The notes: generated by a model from the sequence alone, not told the origin. A stretch of DNA of 40,656 nt from an uncultured Lachnospiraceae bacterium (GCA_900551235.1 URUU01000016.1:1-40656); one strand, 5' to 3'. Shown: positions 1-8,510, numbered from the stretch's first letter. Numbers and translations are program-made.

Positions 1-37
1 TATTGGAATTAATATCTGCAATTTTCAAGGTTCATTT

Positions 38-64
38 GAGCCTTTTTCTTTGGCTCTGTTTTTT
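38..64 (+). terminator. Weak terminator-like hairpin
   Basis: GAGCC at 38-42 pairs with GGCTC at 52-56 across a 9-nt loop and is followed by T6 at 59-64 on the plus strand. It would end a plus-strand gene lying left of the window. The five-pair stem is short, so confidence is low. Confidence 0.3.
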
Positions 65-70
65 CATAAC

Positions 71-384
71 TTATTTGACACTACCATATTTTTTTAGCAG
101 CTCATAGGAGCTTGTCCGAGGGAACTGTACTGTGCTTCTCGGAATATTCAAGTGCTGCGCTATCTGCGCGTCCGTCATGTCAAAGAAGTAGTACAGCAGT
201 ACCGCTTTGCGCTTTTCTTCCGGTAGCGTATGTAGTGCGTCGGCAAGTTAGAAAAAGAAATCTCCCGTAGCTGCCTGTTTCTAACGTCGCGCCATGCGTT
301 GCTTGCCTCGCATCTTAACACCTTTTTGCAAAATCCGTTAAAAGCACAACGTACTTCAAACTGGGTGCGATAAGGTTCGTTCAA
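71..384 (-). pseudogene. Sigma-70-like factor of a mobile element, frameshifted
   Basis: Starting from TTG at 384, behind the ribosome site AAAGGAGG, the frame encodes a short sigma-70-like protein (LNEPYRTQFEV... onward). Near 247 the frame shifts by one missing base. The next frame continues the same protein as ADALHTLPEEKRKAVLLYY... with an HTH stretch (DAQIAQHLNIPRSTVQ) and stops at 71-73. The joined product is about 105 residues and matches the size and layout of the small ECF-like sigma factors near recombinases on Tn916/Tn1549-type elements, where they are thought to drive element genes. As sequenced it would make only a truncated protein lacking the region-4 HTH. A sequencing error in place of a true mutation is possible. 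Confidence 0.7.
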
Positions 385-390
385 GGTATT

Positions 391-414
391 CACCTCCTTT
401 CGCAACCGCGAAAG
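391..414 (-). promoter_or_regulatory. Hairpin overlapping the ribosome site of the sigma-like gene
   Basis: On the minus strand CTTTCGC (414-408) pairs with GCGAAAG (403-397) around GGTT. The 3' arm runs into the ribosome site AAAGGAGGTG (400-391). Folding would partly hide the first bases of the ribosome site, so a translational control role is possible. Nothing more than the pairing is shown. Confidence 0.4.
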
Positions 415-944
415 CGGGTGATAGGTGTATTTCCCCTTTCACTACCCACACCACTCAAAAAGCGGATTTTGCCAACTCCAAGCGATGATTTCCCCCAAAA
501 ATATGAAAGATTATGTTAAGAGGTATCCGCACACCATACATGCTGCTAATTTTGTGGGAGCAAAGGGGCAGGAAGCACGGTGGGGAACGGCAACACGCAG
601 CAAGGAGTTTCTGCACATGACAAAAGGCACCCATACGGACATGAAAGCCCGCATGGGTGCCTTGAAGCAGAGCAAAAGCGTATAAAATATAAGGGCTGCT
701 GCTGGACGGTAGGATAACCAAAAGCAAAAAGGTGACAATCTTAGGAACGCGGAAAAGTTGCTGCAAAACATAAACGTTGCAGCGGATTTCCAAAATTAAA
801 ATTGTCGTTTGTAGAAATGTATTTTTCCCGCGGTATCGTGCCGCGTTAGATACACCTCCTGTCGAAATATACTCGCATATAAAAGTTCATCCTTGTTTGT
901 TAGATAAGGTTTAGGTAATTGTACTTTTGTGCAGGAAAATGGAG

Positions 945-964
945 GGCAAGGGACGATCCTTACC
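945..964 (-). terminator. Weak terminator candidate after the ABC operon
   Basis: Read on the minus strand, GGTAAGG pairs with CCTTGCC (one G-U pair) around a 6-nt loop. It lies about 70 nt beyond the stop of the last ABC gene. Only a mixed CTCCATTTTCC tract follows, so termination would be weak. Confidence 0.3.
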
Positions 965-1033
965 CACCGTTACTTTTGTCTCATGGATTGGTGCTCGCAA
1001 AATCTTTCAGATTAACGAATTGAGGATCATAAT

Positions 1034-2776
1034 CTACTGTGCTACTTTCCATGCCTTTGCGTTCTGGCGAATATTCCAGTATTTCTGATAAATACCCTCC
1101 TGTAAAACAAGCTCGTCATGCTTTCCATGCTGAACAAGTTTCCCGTTGTCGATGACTAAAATCTGCTCTGCGTCCCGAATGGTAGACAGGCGGTGTGCAA
1201 TTACAATCAGTGTCTTATCTTTTACTAAAGTGCTGATTGCCTGTTGCAAATACACTTCATTTTCGGGATCAACGCTTGCGGTGGCCTCGTCCAAAAGGAC
1301 GACAGGGGCATTTTTCAGCATGGCACGGGCAATGGATATTCTCTGTTTTTCGCCGCCGGACAGAGTAGAACCGCCCTCTCCAATCATGGTATTGTAGCCC
1401 TCTGGTAATAAGGAAATAAAGTCATGGCAGCGTGCCTTTTTAGCTGCTTCTACAACCTGCTCATGGCTTGCTTCCGGGCAACCAAACTTAATATTGTTTT
1501 CAATGGTATCTTTGAATAAATAGACATTTTGAAATACCATGCTCATATTTTTCAAAAGGCTGTCAGATGTAAATTCCCGAACATCTTTGCCACCTATGGT
1601 AATGCTACCGCCTTGAATATCCCAAAAGCGGGAGATCAGACGGGTAATTGTTGTCTTTCCACCGCCGGAAGGCCCGACTATGGCGGTCATTCCTCCCTGC
1701 GGAATGGTAAAGCTGACATCATCAAGAATTTTCGTTCCCTGTTCGTAGGAGAAGCTAACATGATCAAAGACAATATCATAACTTTTTAAGGAAATATCTC
1801 CGCCCCCGTCATCAATATTCTTTTCTCCCTTAATCCGTTCCACACGGTCAAGGCTTGCTTCCATGGAGCGTATCATGGCGGTCATTTGTCCCATTACCTC
1901 TACAGGATTGAAAATTGAGAATGAAGCAATGAGGATAACCGCAAGGCTTGAAAAATCCAGTTCCCCGCCTAAAGCGAAAATCTGTGATACTAATATGATA
2001 GCGCAGGCAGCTACACGGAAAACCATAGAATATGCCATATTCATAGGTGCGAAATCCCGTTCAAGAGCGTAAGACGCTTCCATACTTTTTTCATAGGCCT
2101 TTTCAATGCCACTTAAATTTTTCTCTGCCATATTGAATGATTTGATGACGGATATTCCCTGCACATATTCCAATGTAGCCTCAACAGAAGCAGCCTGTAC
2201 CTGCCGCTGTTTTGCAGTCAGTTCCTCTCCCTTTTCCTGCATACGCCCATAAATTAGGAACGAGCAGAGAACACCTAAAATAAAAATCACACCAAGCCGC
2301 CAGTCAAACATCAGAATGAATATGCTGATCACCACCATGTTTACCATTCCGGTTGCTACACGGTCAAGAATGTGCATGGAGTAGTTTTCCAAAAAATTAA
2401 GGTCAGTTGTAACCGTTGTTGTAATGTCCCCCATATTTCGCTCATGGAAAAAACCCATACCCACATTACGCAGTTTATCTCCTAAAGTAATTCGCTCTCT
2501 GGAAACAAACTCAAATCCCGCTGTGCTTTGAAAGCTATACACTAAGTATTTGAACACCATGCGGACAACAAGAGAGATTATCAGTATACCAAAAATTACA
2601 AGCCAGTCATTCCCTGCAAATGCTTTGTTGTTCTGTATTTTTGTGAGGGTATAGAACACAGCCCCGACAGGGAACATTGCCATAATTGAGTCTATAAAGC
2701 TGAATACAAAACTCGCATAGATACGCTTTGACAAATCACCACTCAAACGCAATACTCGTTTAATTACTTTCAGCAT
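1034..2776 (-). CDS. ABC half-transporter (permease-ATPase), second of pair
   Basis: This 580-residue protein has an N-terminal six-helix membrane domain (about residues 1-310) fused to an ATPase domain. Walker A is GPSGGGKTT, the signature is LSGGEKQR, Walker B is VVLLDEATASVD and the switch histidine is in AHRLS, so the site looks fully active. The start at 2776 is chosen because a GGAGG site precedes it by 9 nt and because it overlaps the stop of the upstream half-transporter by 7 nt, implying translational coupling. Two half-transporters next to an ECF module and an AraC regulator resemble YbtPQ/IrtAB/EqbHI metallophore transporters, which look like exporters but can import. The substrate, and even the direction, is inferred. 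A multidrug or peptide exporter is the alternative. Confidence 0.85.
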   Translation of the reverse strand: MLKVIKRVLRLSGDLSKRIYASFVFSFIDSIMAMFPVGAVFYTLTKIQNNKAFAGNDWLVIFGILIISLVVRMVFKYLVYSFQSTAGFEFVSRERITLGDKLRNVGMGFFHERNMGDITTTVTTDLNFLENYSMHILDRVATGMVNMVVISIFILMFDWRLGVIFILGVLCSFLIYGRMQEKGEELTAKQRQVQAASVEATLEYVQGISVIKSFNMAEKNLSGIEKAYEKSMEASYALERDFAPMNMAYSMVFRVAACAIILVSQIFALGGELDFSSLAVILIASFSIFNPVEVMGQMTAMIRSMEASLDRVERIKGEKNIDDGGGDISLKSYDIVFDHVSFSYEQGTKILDDVSFTIPQGGMTAIVGPSGGGKTTITRLISRFWDIQGGSITIGGKDVREFTSDSLLKNMSMVFQNVYLFKDTIENNIKFGCPEASHEQVVEAAKKARCHDFISLLPEGYNTMIGEGGSTLSGGEKQRISIARAMLKNAPVVLLDEATASVDPENEVYLQQAISTLVKDKTLIVIAHRLSTIRDAEQILVIDNGKLVQHGKHDELVLQEGIYQKYWNIRQNAKAWKVAQ

Positions 2777-5700
2777 AATATTTCCACCTCCTTGTTCATA
2801 CTCCAATCTATTGCCGATATATGGGCTTTCCACATATCCAAATAGGTCTGTGAAGAAGATAATAGCTGCTTATGGGTTCCTTCCGCTGAAATCGCACCAT
2901 CCTCCAACACTAAAATTTTATCTGCGTACATGATAGTGGACAGGCGGTGTGCAATCACAATCAGCGTTTTCCCTTTTGTCAAATAGTCAATGGACTGCTG
3001 CAATTTATCTTCATTCTCTGGGTCGGTAAACGCCGTAGCTTCATCAAGAATAATAATCGGAGCGTCCTTTAGAATTGCCCTTGCAATCGCCAAACGCTGC
3101 CGTTCCCCTCCCGAAAGGCGGGCACCTGCATCCCCGGCGTTGGTATCATAACCCTTAGGGAAGCGGGCAATAAAGTCATCACATCTCGCCAGTGACGCAG
3201 CCCGTTCTACTTCTGCATCCGTAGCATCCGGCTTACCGATTCGGATATTGTCCATCAGGCTCATATTGAACAGAAAATTATCCTGTGAAACATAACTGAT
3301 TTTTTCGGAAAGCTCGGATAACGGCAGATTGCGAATATCCGCGCCGCCCACATTTACCGCACCCGCGCTCACGTCCCAAAAGCGGGCAATGAGTTTTGCC
3401 AGAGTTGATTTTCCCGAACCGGACGGACCTACCAACGCTGTGACTGTCCCAGCCTTTGCCGTAAAGGAAACGCCATGGATAACCTCGATTGCTCCGTAGC
3501 TGAAATGAACATCTTTCAGTTCCACATCATTGCCGCTACTGTGTTGTGCTTCTATCGGCTCGGACAACTCCTTTGCTTCTAAAAGTGCCAGAATACGTGG
3601 CTGTATCTCATAAATTGCGGCAATGTCCTGCCAAAACTCAATCATTGCCTGTAAAGAGCCAATAAGCCCCATAGAGAGAAGAATACATAAAATAACCTCG
3701 TTTAATGTCGTAGTACCACCCGAAAGAAGTACAACGCCGACGGGCAAAACAAATGCAATCGTTGAGGGCATAACAACCTGACTGATACTCATAAAAGGAT
3801 AGCAGTGCTTATACCATGTGGTAGTAATATCCCGCACTTTCAATACTGCTCCCTTAAACCGTCCCATCGAAGAAGCAGTCTGATTGAACATACGGATAAC
3901 TTCCATACCATTTACATACTCAACTATGGTTGCGTTCATATCTCCATTCGCGGACATATATTCTTTCATCCTCTCGCTGCGCCCTATCATCATGCTATAA
4001 TAGATAACATTTCCCAAAACAGCCGAAGCAAGAGAAGCAAGCGCCATACGCCAATCCACAAAAAGCAGATAGGCAAACACAAAAATCGGAATGAGAATAC
4101 TTGCTGTCATTTCGGGAATGGCATGAGCAATCTGTCCTTCAAGTCGTTCCGTATCATCAATGACTAATTGCTTAAATTCGCCGGAAGATTTTTCCTGTAT
4201 TGTCCCCATAGACATTTTTGACATCTTCCGCATAATTGCACAGCGGATATTCTGTATGATTTCATACGCTGCCTTGTGGGAGCATAGGGTTGATTTTGAA
4301 TATAGAAAGTGTTTTAGAAAATATCCTGCTAAAGCCACCAAGGTCAAGCTGACTGCCCATTCTATGGTCAAAGCATTGTCTAACGCTTTCCCAAGCAACA
4401 CAGCTACAGCAGCGTATGGAACCATACCAAACGCAGAGGACAGAACAGAAAGGATAACGGAAATCCTCAAAAGTCCTTTCCTCTGACTGGCAAACTGCAA
4501 AATACCCCTTAAAGGCGATTGCTGTTTTTCTCTTTTGTCCATGTTTTCCTCCTTATTTGAAATAGTCAGTAATTCATCTGTTAATCCTTCAAGAAATTCT
4601 GCGTCATGGGTTACAATGAAAATCAGCATTCCCTGTTTTTTCAGTTCACGCAGAATATTCTTTAGACGGAGCATATTCCGTCCGTCAAGCCCACTCGTCG
4701 GCTCGTCCAAAACAAGAATATCCGATTTTGCAGCGATGGACGCAGCAATCGTGACCCGCTGCTTTTGTCCGCCGGACAAGGATAGCGGGTGTCTTTCGGA
4801 ATATTCGGCCAAGCCGAACCTGTCAAGAATGCTTGTTGTTTCCTCTTTTGAAGCATGAACGTTTTTTTGCTTATTTTTTCGTGCCGCCAATTCCATTTCA
4901 TGTGTAACGCTTTCCGTAAAAAGCTGATAATCCGCGTCCTGCATAACAAAGTATGTTTTTTTCAGCAGCTCTCTATGGGTCATTTTTTTGCCGTTCAGAT
5001 GAATTGTCCCAGTTCGCGGTGCCATAAGTCCGCACAGCACTTTAGAAAATGTTGTTTTTCCGGAACCGTTCGCACCGACAATTCCAATAATCCGACCTTC
5101 TTCGCCCCATGTAAAGTGAAAATTCAAATCATGGATAATTTCCTGCTTTCCGTAGTAAATACAGAGGTTTTGACACGTCAGCTCGTTTGCATCAGACCTT
5201 GCAGGAGTTTTCCTTGTGGGAAAAGGCACATTTTGTATGCTGCGTAAGCCGTATTCTTGCAGCACATCGGGCGAAAGGCAAGCAGCCTCCGCCGCACCCC
5301 ATATTTTTTCAATTCTCCCTTTGCGCATATATACATATCGGTCGGCAATTCCTACAAGCCAGGAAAGGCGGTGTTCAGAAATAATGAGAGTTTTCCCCTC
5401 GGCTTTTAGTGTAAATAAAAGCTCACGGAGATTTTGTATTGTTTCTCCATCAAGGTTTGCCGTCGGTTCGTCCAAAACAATGACATCGGTATCCATTGCA
5501 TAGATAGAAGCAACTGCCAGCCGCTGTTTTTCGCCGCTGGATAACCCAAATAAACTCCGATCTCGCAGTGCGTCAATATTCATTCGGGAGAATGCGGCGT
5601 CCACGTTCTGATTTATCCGCTCCGTGGAAAAGGCAAGATTTTCACACCCGAAAGCTACTTCGTCCGTTGTGTTTACTGCAAAAAATTGTGAACGGGGATC

Positions 5701-5976
5701 TTGAAACACTGTGCCAATTTTGCGACTAAGCTCATACTGTTCCAATTTGTTTACAGGAACACCCTCGTACAATATTTCTCCTGCAAGTGTTCCTTCAAAA
5801 AAGTTGGGTATTAAACCATTGATGCATCGTGTTAAAGTTGTTTTCCCGCAGCCACTTTCTCCCGTTAAAATAATGCACTCTCCTTTACGAATTTCCAAAT
5901 CAATTCCATAAAGAGCATTTATCTCCGGTGCGGCATCATATTGAAATTGTAAATTTCTTATTGTGATCATACTCAT
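2770..5976 (-). CDS. Fused ORF: double EcfA ATPase plus ABC half-transporter
   Basis: One uninterrupted frame of 1,068 codons holds two proteins that are normally separate. Residues 1-478 are a tandem EcfA-type ATPase: the first domain has GESGCGKTT, LSSGEKQR and VIVLDEPTANLD, and the second has GANGSGKTT, LSGGQKQR and ILVLDEPTSGLD. Residues 479-1068 are a membrane domain plus ATPase with GPSGSGKST, LSGGERQR and IIILDEATAFTD. The EcfA half should energise the EcfT/S pair just upstream, and the second half should pair with the half-transporter downstream. The start at 5976 has GGAGG 6 nt upstream and lies 14 nt after the ecfT stop. An internal AAGGAGG-AAAAC-ATG at the join allows the second half to be made alone from 4542 (590 residues). 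Adding one A before the TAA overlapping that site would end the EcfA part normally, so the fusion is probably a one-base deletion. Confidence 0.8.
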   Translation of the reverse strand: MSMITIRNLQFQYDAAPEINALYGIDLEIRKGECIILTGESGCGKTTLTRCINGLIPNFFEGTLAGEILYEGVPVNKLEQYELSRKIGTVFQDPRSQFFAVNTTDEVAFGCENLAFSTERINQNVDAAFSRMNIDALRDRSLFGLSSGEKQRLAVASIYAMDTDVIVLDEPTANLDGETIQNLRELLFTLKAEGKTLIISEHRLSWLVGIADRYVYMRKGRIEKIWGAAEAACLSPDVLQEYGLRSIQNVPFPTRKTPARSDANELTCQNLCIYYGKQEIIHDLNFHFTWGEEGRIIGIVGANGSGKTTFSKVLCGLMAPRTGTIHLNGKKMTHRELLKKTYFVMQDADYQLFTESVTHEMELAARKNKQKNVHASKEETTSILDRFGLAEYSERHPLSLSGGQKQRVTIAASIAAKSDILVLDEPTSGLDGRNMLRLKNILRELKKQGMLIFIVTHDAEFLEGLTDELLTISNKEENMDKREKQQSPLRGILQFASQRKGLLRISVILSVLSSAFGMVPYAAVAVLLGKALDNALTIEWAVSLTLVALAGYFLKHFLYSKSTLCSHKAAYEIIQNIRCAIMRKMSKMSMGTIQEKSSGEFKQLVIDDTERLEGQIAHAIPEMTASILIPIFVFAYLLFVDWRMALASLASAVLGNVIYYSMMIGRSERMKEYMSANGDMNATIVEYVNGMEVIRMFNQTASSMGRFKGAVLKVRDITTTWYKHCYPFMSISQVVMPSTIAFVLPVGVVLLSGGTTTLNEVILCILLSMGLIGSLQAMIEFWQDIAAIYEIQPRILALLEAKELSEPIEAQHSSGNDVELKDVHFSYGAIEVIHGVSFTAKAGTVTALVGPSGSGKSTLAKLIARFWDVSAGAVNVGGADIRNLPLSELSEKISYVSQDNFLFNMSLMDNIRIGKPDATDAEVERAASLARCDDFIARFPKGYDTNAGDAGARLSGGERQRLAIARAILKDAPIIILDEATAFTDPENEDKLQQSIDYLTKGKTLIVIAHRLSTIMYADKILVLEDGAISAEGTHKQLLSSSQTYLDMWKAHISAIDWSMNKEVEILC
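4540..4555 (-). promoter_or_regulatory. Internal ribosome site and start inside the fused ORF
   Basis: On the minus strand AAGGAGG is followed by AAAAC and ATG (4542-4540), which begins MDKREKQQ, a normal start for an ABC half-transporter. The TAA formed by the bases just before GGAGG is out of frame with the EcfA part by one base. The site therefore marks the true start of the transporter gene. Confidence 0.8.
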
Positions 5977-5990
5977 TCTTAACCTCCGCG

Positions 5991-6677
5991 CTATCCGCAC
6001 AATGAATAAAGAAGTGTTCCGATATTAGCGCAAATCACCATCATCAGATACACAATATCCTTTATTCTGATTTTCAGAGGAACTCTCATCCCTCTTGGCA
6101 CAGGATTTTCGATTGCACGAGTGACCGCAGCCGCAGATAATTCATCCGCTACCTTTATACAGCGCATGATAAAGGGAATAATCATGTATTCTGTGGTCAT
6201 GGCAGGAGCTTTTGCAAAAGTAATCACATTTAAGGGGACGCCTCTTGTTTTCATGCCATTTCTAATCTGTGCAAGTTCATGGCGAATGGTGGGAATAAAT
6301 CGCAATGCGACAGCAAGCGCAAGCGTAGCTGATTTAGGGCAATGTAATTTTTGAAGCCCCATGAACAGCTCACTCACGGTCAACGCTTTTAGCGACAGAA
6401 TCATTACGCCCAGTAAGGGAGAGAGCTTGCGTAATAGGAAAACGGGCTGGACTATGATTTGCGGAGCGTTGCTCTCATTCAGTAAGGCATACAATCCGAC
6501 AAGGAACGCAAACCATACGCCCAGCCGCAAAGCCTCCTTTGGGTGTTGCAAATATAACAGAAAGCTCATCAGAAAAATCACTTCACAAAGCATGGCTAAC
6601 GGCTTAAAAATCCAAAATACACATATCCCTGAAAGCGCAATCTGAATAATCACTATCCGGGGGTCTATGCGGTGCAT
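5991..6677 (-). CDS. ECF transporter T component (EcfT-like permease)
   Basis: This 228-residue membrane protein has several hydrophobic helices in its N-terminal half and the EcfT-type cytoplasmic helices in its C-terminal half. The coupling region includes ALRFIPTIRHELAQI followed by MKTRGV and later AVTRAIE, which correspond to the two Ala-Arg-Gly-like motifs that dock into the EcfA ATPases. EcfT is the shared scaffold linking the S component to the ATPases in the membrane. The gene starts inside the stop of the upstream S component (TAATG, 1-nt overlap) and is followed 14 nt later by the EcfA ORF, so S, T and A are one translation-coupled operon. The length fits the short EcfT group. Confidence 0.85.
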   Translation of the reverse strand: MHRIDPRIVIIQIALSGICVFWIFKPLAMLCEVIFLMSFLLYLQHPKEALRLGVWFAFLVGLYALLNESNAPQIIVQPVFLLRKLSPLLGVMILSLKALTVSELFMGLQKLHCPKSATLALAVALRFIPTIRHELAQIRNGMKTRGVPLNVITFAKAPAMTTEYMIIPFIMRCIKVADELSAAAVTRAIENPVPRGMRVPLKIRIKDIVYLMMVICANIGTLLYSLCG

Positions 6678-7264
6678 TAAATCACTCCTGCTTTTTCAAA
6701 ATGCTTCTTCAATATTCTCTTTGCAATTACAGCACCTATCACAATCGCGATCAACGTAACCGGAATTGCAGCAAGCCCAGCCGTAGAATGTGCTGTTGCA
6801 ATCATTGCATCCACGGTTTCCTTTGGACGGTCAAATCCATACCAAAATACGGGATAATAATAGAGGGGTGCGATGGCACCTAAATAATATCCAACTGAAT
6901 ACAATCCAAAAGAAACGGTAAGCATTTTGTAATTCTGATACTTTGATTTGCTGGCAAGGACTTCGCCTACAACGCCAAACCCCAACATCCAAATCAAGAC
7001 AAAAATACCGCCAAACAGCCCCCATAGAATACCGACAATAGCAAAAGTCAATAAGACTGCGCCTTTCTTATGTACTTTTGCCATAATCAGCATATAAAGT
7101 GGCGCAGATAAAACGGCAACAACCGCAACGGAATACATATTCAACACCATGCTAATTCCCATCAAAGCTCCTGCTACCATTGTCACCACAAAAAGGAGTG
7201 CGCTAAAGATGCCTATGGTTGCAATGTGCTTCATTTTTAATTTGTTTTCATTTGTTCTGCTCAT
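6677..7264 (-). CDS. ECF transporter S component, MptD/Trep_Strep-like
   Basis: The 195-residue protein is a six-helix membrane protein opening with a short charged N-terminus (MSRTNENKLKMKHIATIGIF) and ending in a basic tail. Its size, helix spacing and place ahead of ecfT and ecfA identify it as the substrate-binding S component. It looks most like the MptD/Trep_Strep group found in streptococci, clostridia and treponemes. The ligand of that group is not firmly known, and the neighbouring half-transporters and AraC gene suggest a metal or metallophore. The start at 7264 has CGGAGG 8 nt upstream. It is the first gene of the minus-strand operon, and the promoter at 7312-7340 has a poor -35, which fits activator control. 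Confidence 0.8.
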   Translation of the reverse strand: MSRTNENKLKMKHIATIGIFSALLFVVTMVAGALMGISMVLNMYSVAVVAVLSAPLYMLIMAKVHKKGAVLLTFAIVGILWGLFGGIFVLIWMLGFGVVGEVLASKSKYQNYKMLTVSFGLYSVGYYLGAIAPLYYYPVFWYGFDRPKETVDAMIATAHSTAGLAAIPVTLIAIVIGAVIAKRILKKHFEKAGVI

Positions 7265-7311
7265 AGCAATAACCTCCGAGTTTTTTTGGTTAGATAACGC
7301 TAACTGCTATT

Positions 7312-7347
7312 AGTATAGCACGATGATTTTCTGCATAGTATCACTAT
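7312..7347 (-). promoter_or_regulatory. Activator-type promoter and operator of the ECF/ABC operon
   Basis: On the minus strand a good -10 TATACT (7317-7312) lies 17 nt from a poor -35 TACTAT (7340-7335). The -35 overlaps the inverted repeat ATAGT-3 nt-ACTAT (7335-7347). The -10 sits inside a second inverted repeat, TGCTAT-ACTA-ATAGCA (7305-7320). A weak -35 under a dyad is typical of AraC-activated promoters. The AraC gene is immediately upstream. Confidence 0.5.
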
Positions 7348-7363
7348 CGGAAGTTTCTATATC

Positions 7364-7412
7364 ACAAAAGAAAGAACTTCATGCGGTCTTTTCAGACTTA
7401 CATGAAGTTCTT
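7364..7412 (-). terminator. Intrinsic terminator of the araC-like gene
   Basis: A 12-bp perfect stem (AAGAACTTCATG at 7372-7383 against CATGAAGTTCTT at 7401-7412) with a 17-nt loop starts at the stop codon of the AraC gene. On the minus strand it is followed by TTCTTTTGT. This separates AraC transcription from the ECF operon. Confidence 0.75.
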
Positions 7413-8396
7413 ATCTGTTGTTTTTTAACATTTCGCCGGGGGATATTCCATAGTGCTTCCGAAAAAGCTCGATGAAATATCCCGTATGAGAATACCCCAC
7501 CATCCATGTCACTTCCTGCACTGTATGTTTTCCAGTTTTCAATAATCGTATCGCTGCTTCCAGCCGTTTTTCTACAACATAATCATTAACTGTAACTCCA
7601 AAGCACCGCTTAAATCCATCCTTTAATTTTTGCTCGTTGATAGCAATCGCCTTTGCAACAATTGGAATTGTGAGGGGGTGGGCGAAGTTCTCACCAATAA
7701 ATTCCCGTGCCTTCAACAGCGCATTGTAATCTTCCACACTAATACGGATGCCAAAGTCATTTGTAGGAGATTTGCAAATAACCTCGTCGCAGTAAACAGC
7801 AATTAACTCAAAAATTTTTCCTTGCAGATAGAGCTTTTTCATTTCATCACAAAAGTGGCAAGCAAGGATTTCAGAGAGAATTTTACTGATGTTTGGTGTG
7901 TAGGTATATACTCTTACGGGCGCTGTTTTTCTTGTATCATATAATGCCCCCTTGTTTTGATACAGGTGAAAATCTGCTCAAAGATTTTTTCATCCAAAGT
8001 AATGCTGATGCCTTTGAATTTCCTGTTTCCGCTTATTCTACTTCGGCACTCCTTAAATGTTCCATAGCGTACTTGGCTCTGCTGTGCCGCAATTTGAAAT
8101 TGATGAACAACCTCGTTATTGATGTAAGACCACTCCATATTGCCATCAATGCAAAAGGAAATCTGAAACAGGCTCAAATCGTCGTGTGTTGTTGTCATTT
8201 CAATATCTTCCTGTGAAACAAACTCTGATGTTGTCAACAATATTCCATCGGTAATATCAATGTTTTCAATAGTACCATCCATGAGGGGAATGAGATATTG
8301 ATTATCGGCTGTTTTATTCGCCTGCATAATCTGACTTGATGCAGCAATGCTTACAGCGGTGGGAACAAAACGAGCTTCAGGGTATGAAATAATAAT
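7411..8396 (-). pseudogene. AraC-family regulator, frameshifted, YbtA-like context
   Basis: Two frames together encode one AraC-type activator of about 328 residues. The N-terminal part (ending QEKQRP near 7914) is the ligand or effector domain. The C-terminal part (7411 to about 7913) has two HTH motifs, IPIVAKAIAINEQKLKDGF and VQEVTWMVGYSHTGYF, then FRKHYGISPGEML. Adding one G at CCCGTAAG joins them as QRPVRVYTYTP. The frame runs upstream of the first ATG (8327) to the ribosome site AAGGAGG (8412-8406), where the only candidate starts are ATT codons at 8396-8388, so the start codon is unusual or mutated. It lies directly upstream of the ECF/ABC operon and presumably activates it, like YbtA for ybtPQ. 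As sequenced it cannot make a full protein. Confidence 0.75.
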
Positions 8397-8481
8397 AAGT
8401 CAACACCTCCTTGCGGTTAGCTGCCTCTAACTAATGCGCAAAAATCAATCTGCCGAAAGTGCAGGCAGATACTGATATATA

Positions 8482-8510
8482 AGTATAGCATTTTTTTAAG
8501 TTGTATTCAA
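8482..8510 (-). promoter_or_regulatory. Promoter of the araC-like gene
   Basis: On the minus strand TTGAAT (8510-8505) and TATACT (8487-8482) are spaced by 17 nt. The ribosome site lies about 70 nt downstream at 8410-8406. The TGCTATACT core is the same as in the ECF operon promoter, which may reflect shared control. Confidence 0.55.

Larger units (their letters stand above)
385..1033. other. Intergenic stretch without a supported gene
   Basis: Overlapping open frames on both strands exist here but none has a convincing ribosome site, domain or codon pattern, and they overlap each other. Two structures stand out. One is an 11-bp perfect inverted repeat with AAGGCACCCAT at 624-634 and ATGGGTGCCTT at 653-663, separated by 18 nt. 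The other is a short hairpin at 945-964 just downstream of the ABC operon on the minus strand. Confidence 0.5.

Noticed and set aside
425..793. Open frames on both strands (plus 425-685, minus 455-793 and 511-771)
   Set aside because: They overlap each other, lack ribosome sites and show no domain; the long inverted repeat at 624-663 explains part of the frame openness on both strands.
2777..2833. Longer N-terminus for the second ABC half-transporter from 2833
   Set aside because: The upstream codons lie within the partner gene and have no ribosome site, while GGAGG sits right before 2776.
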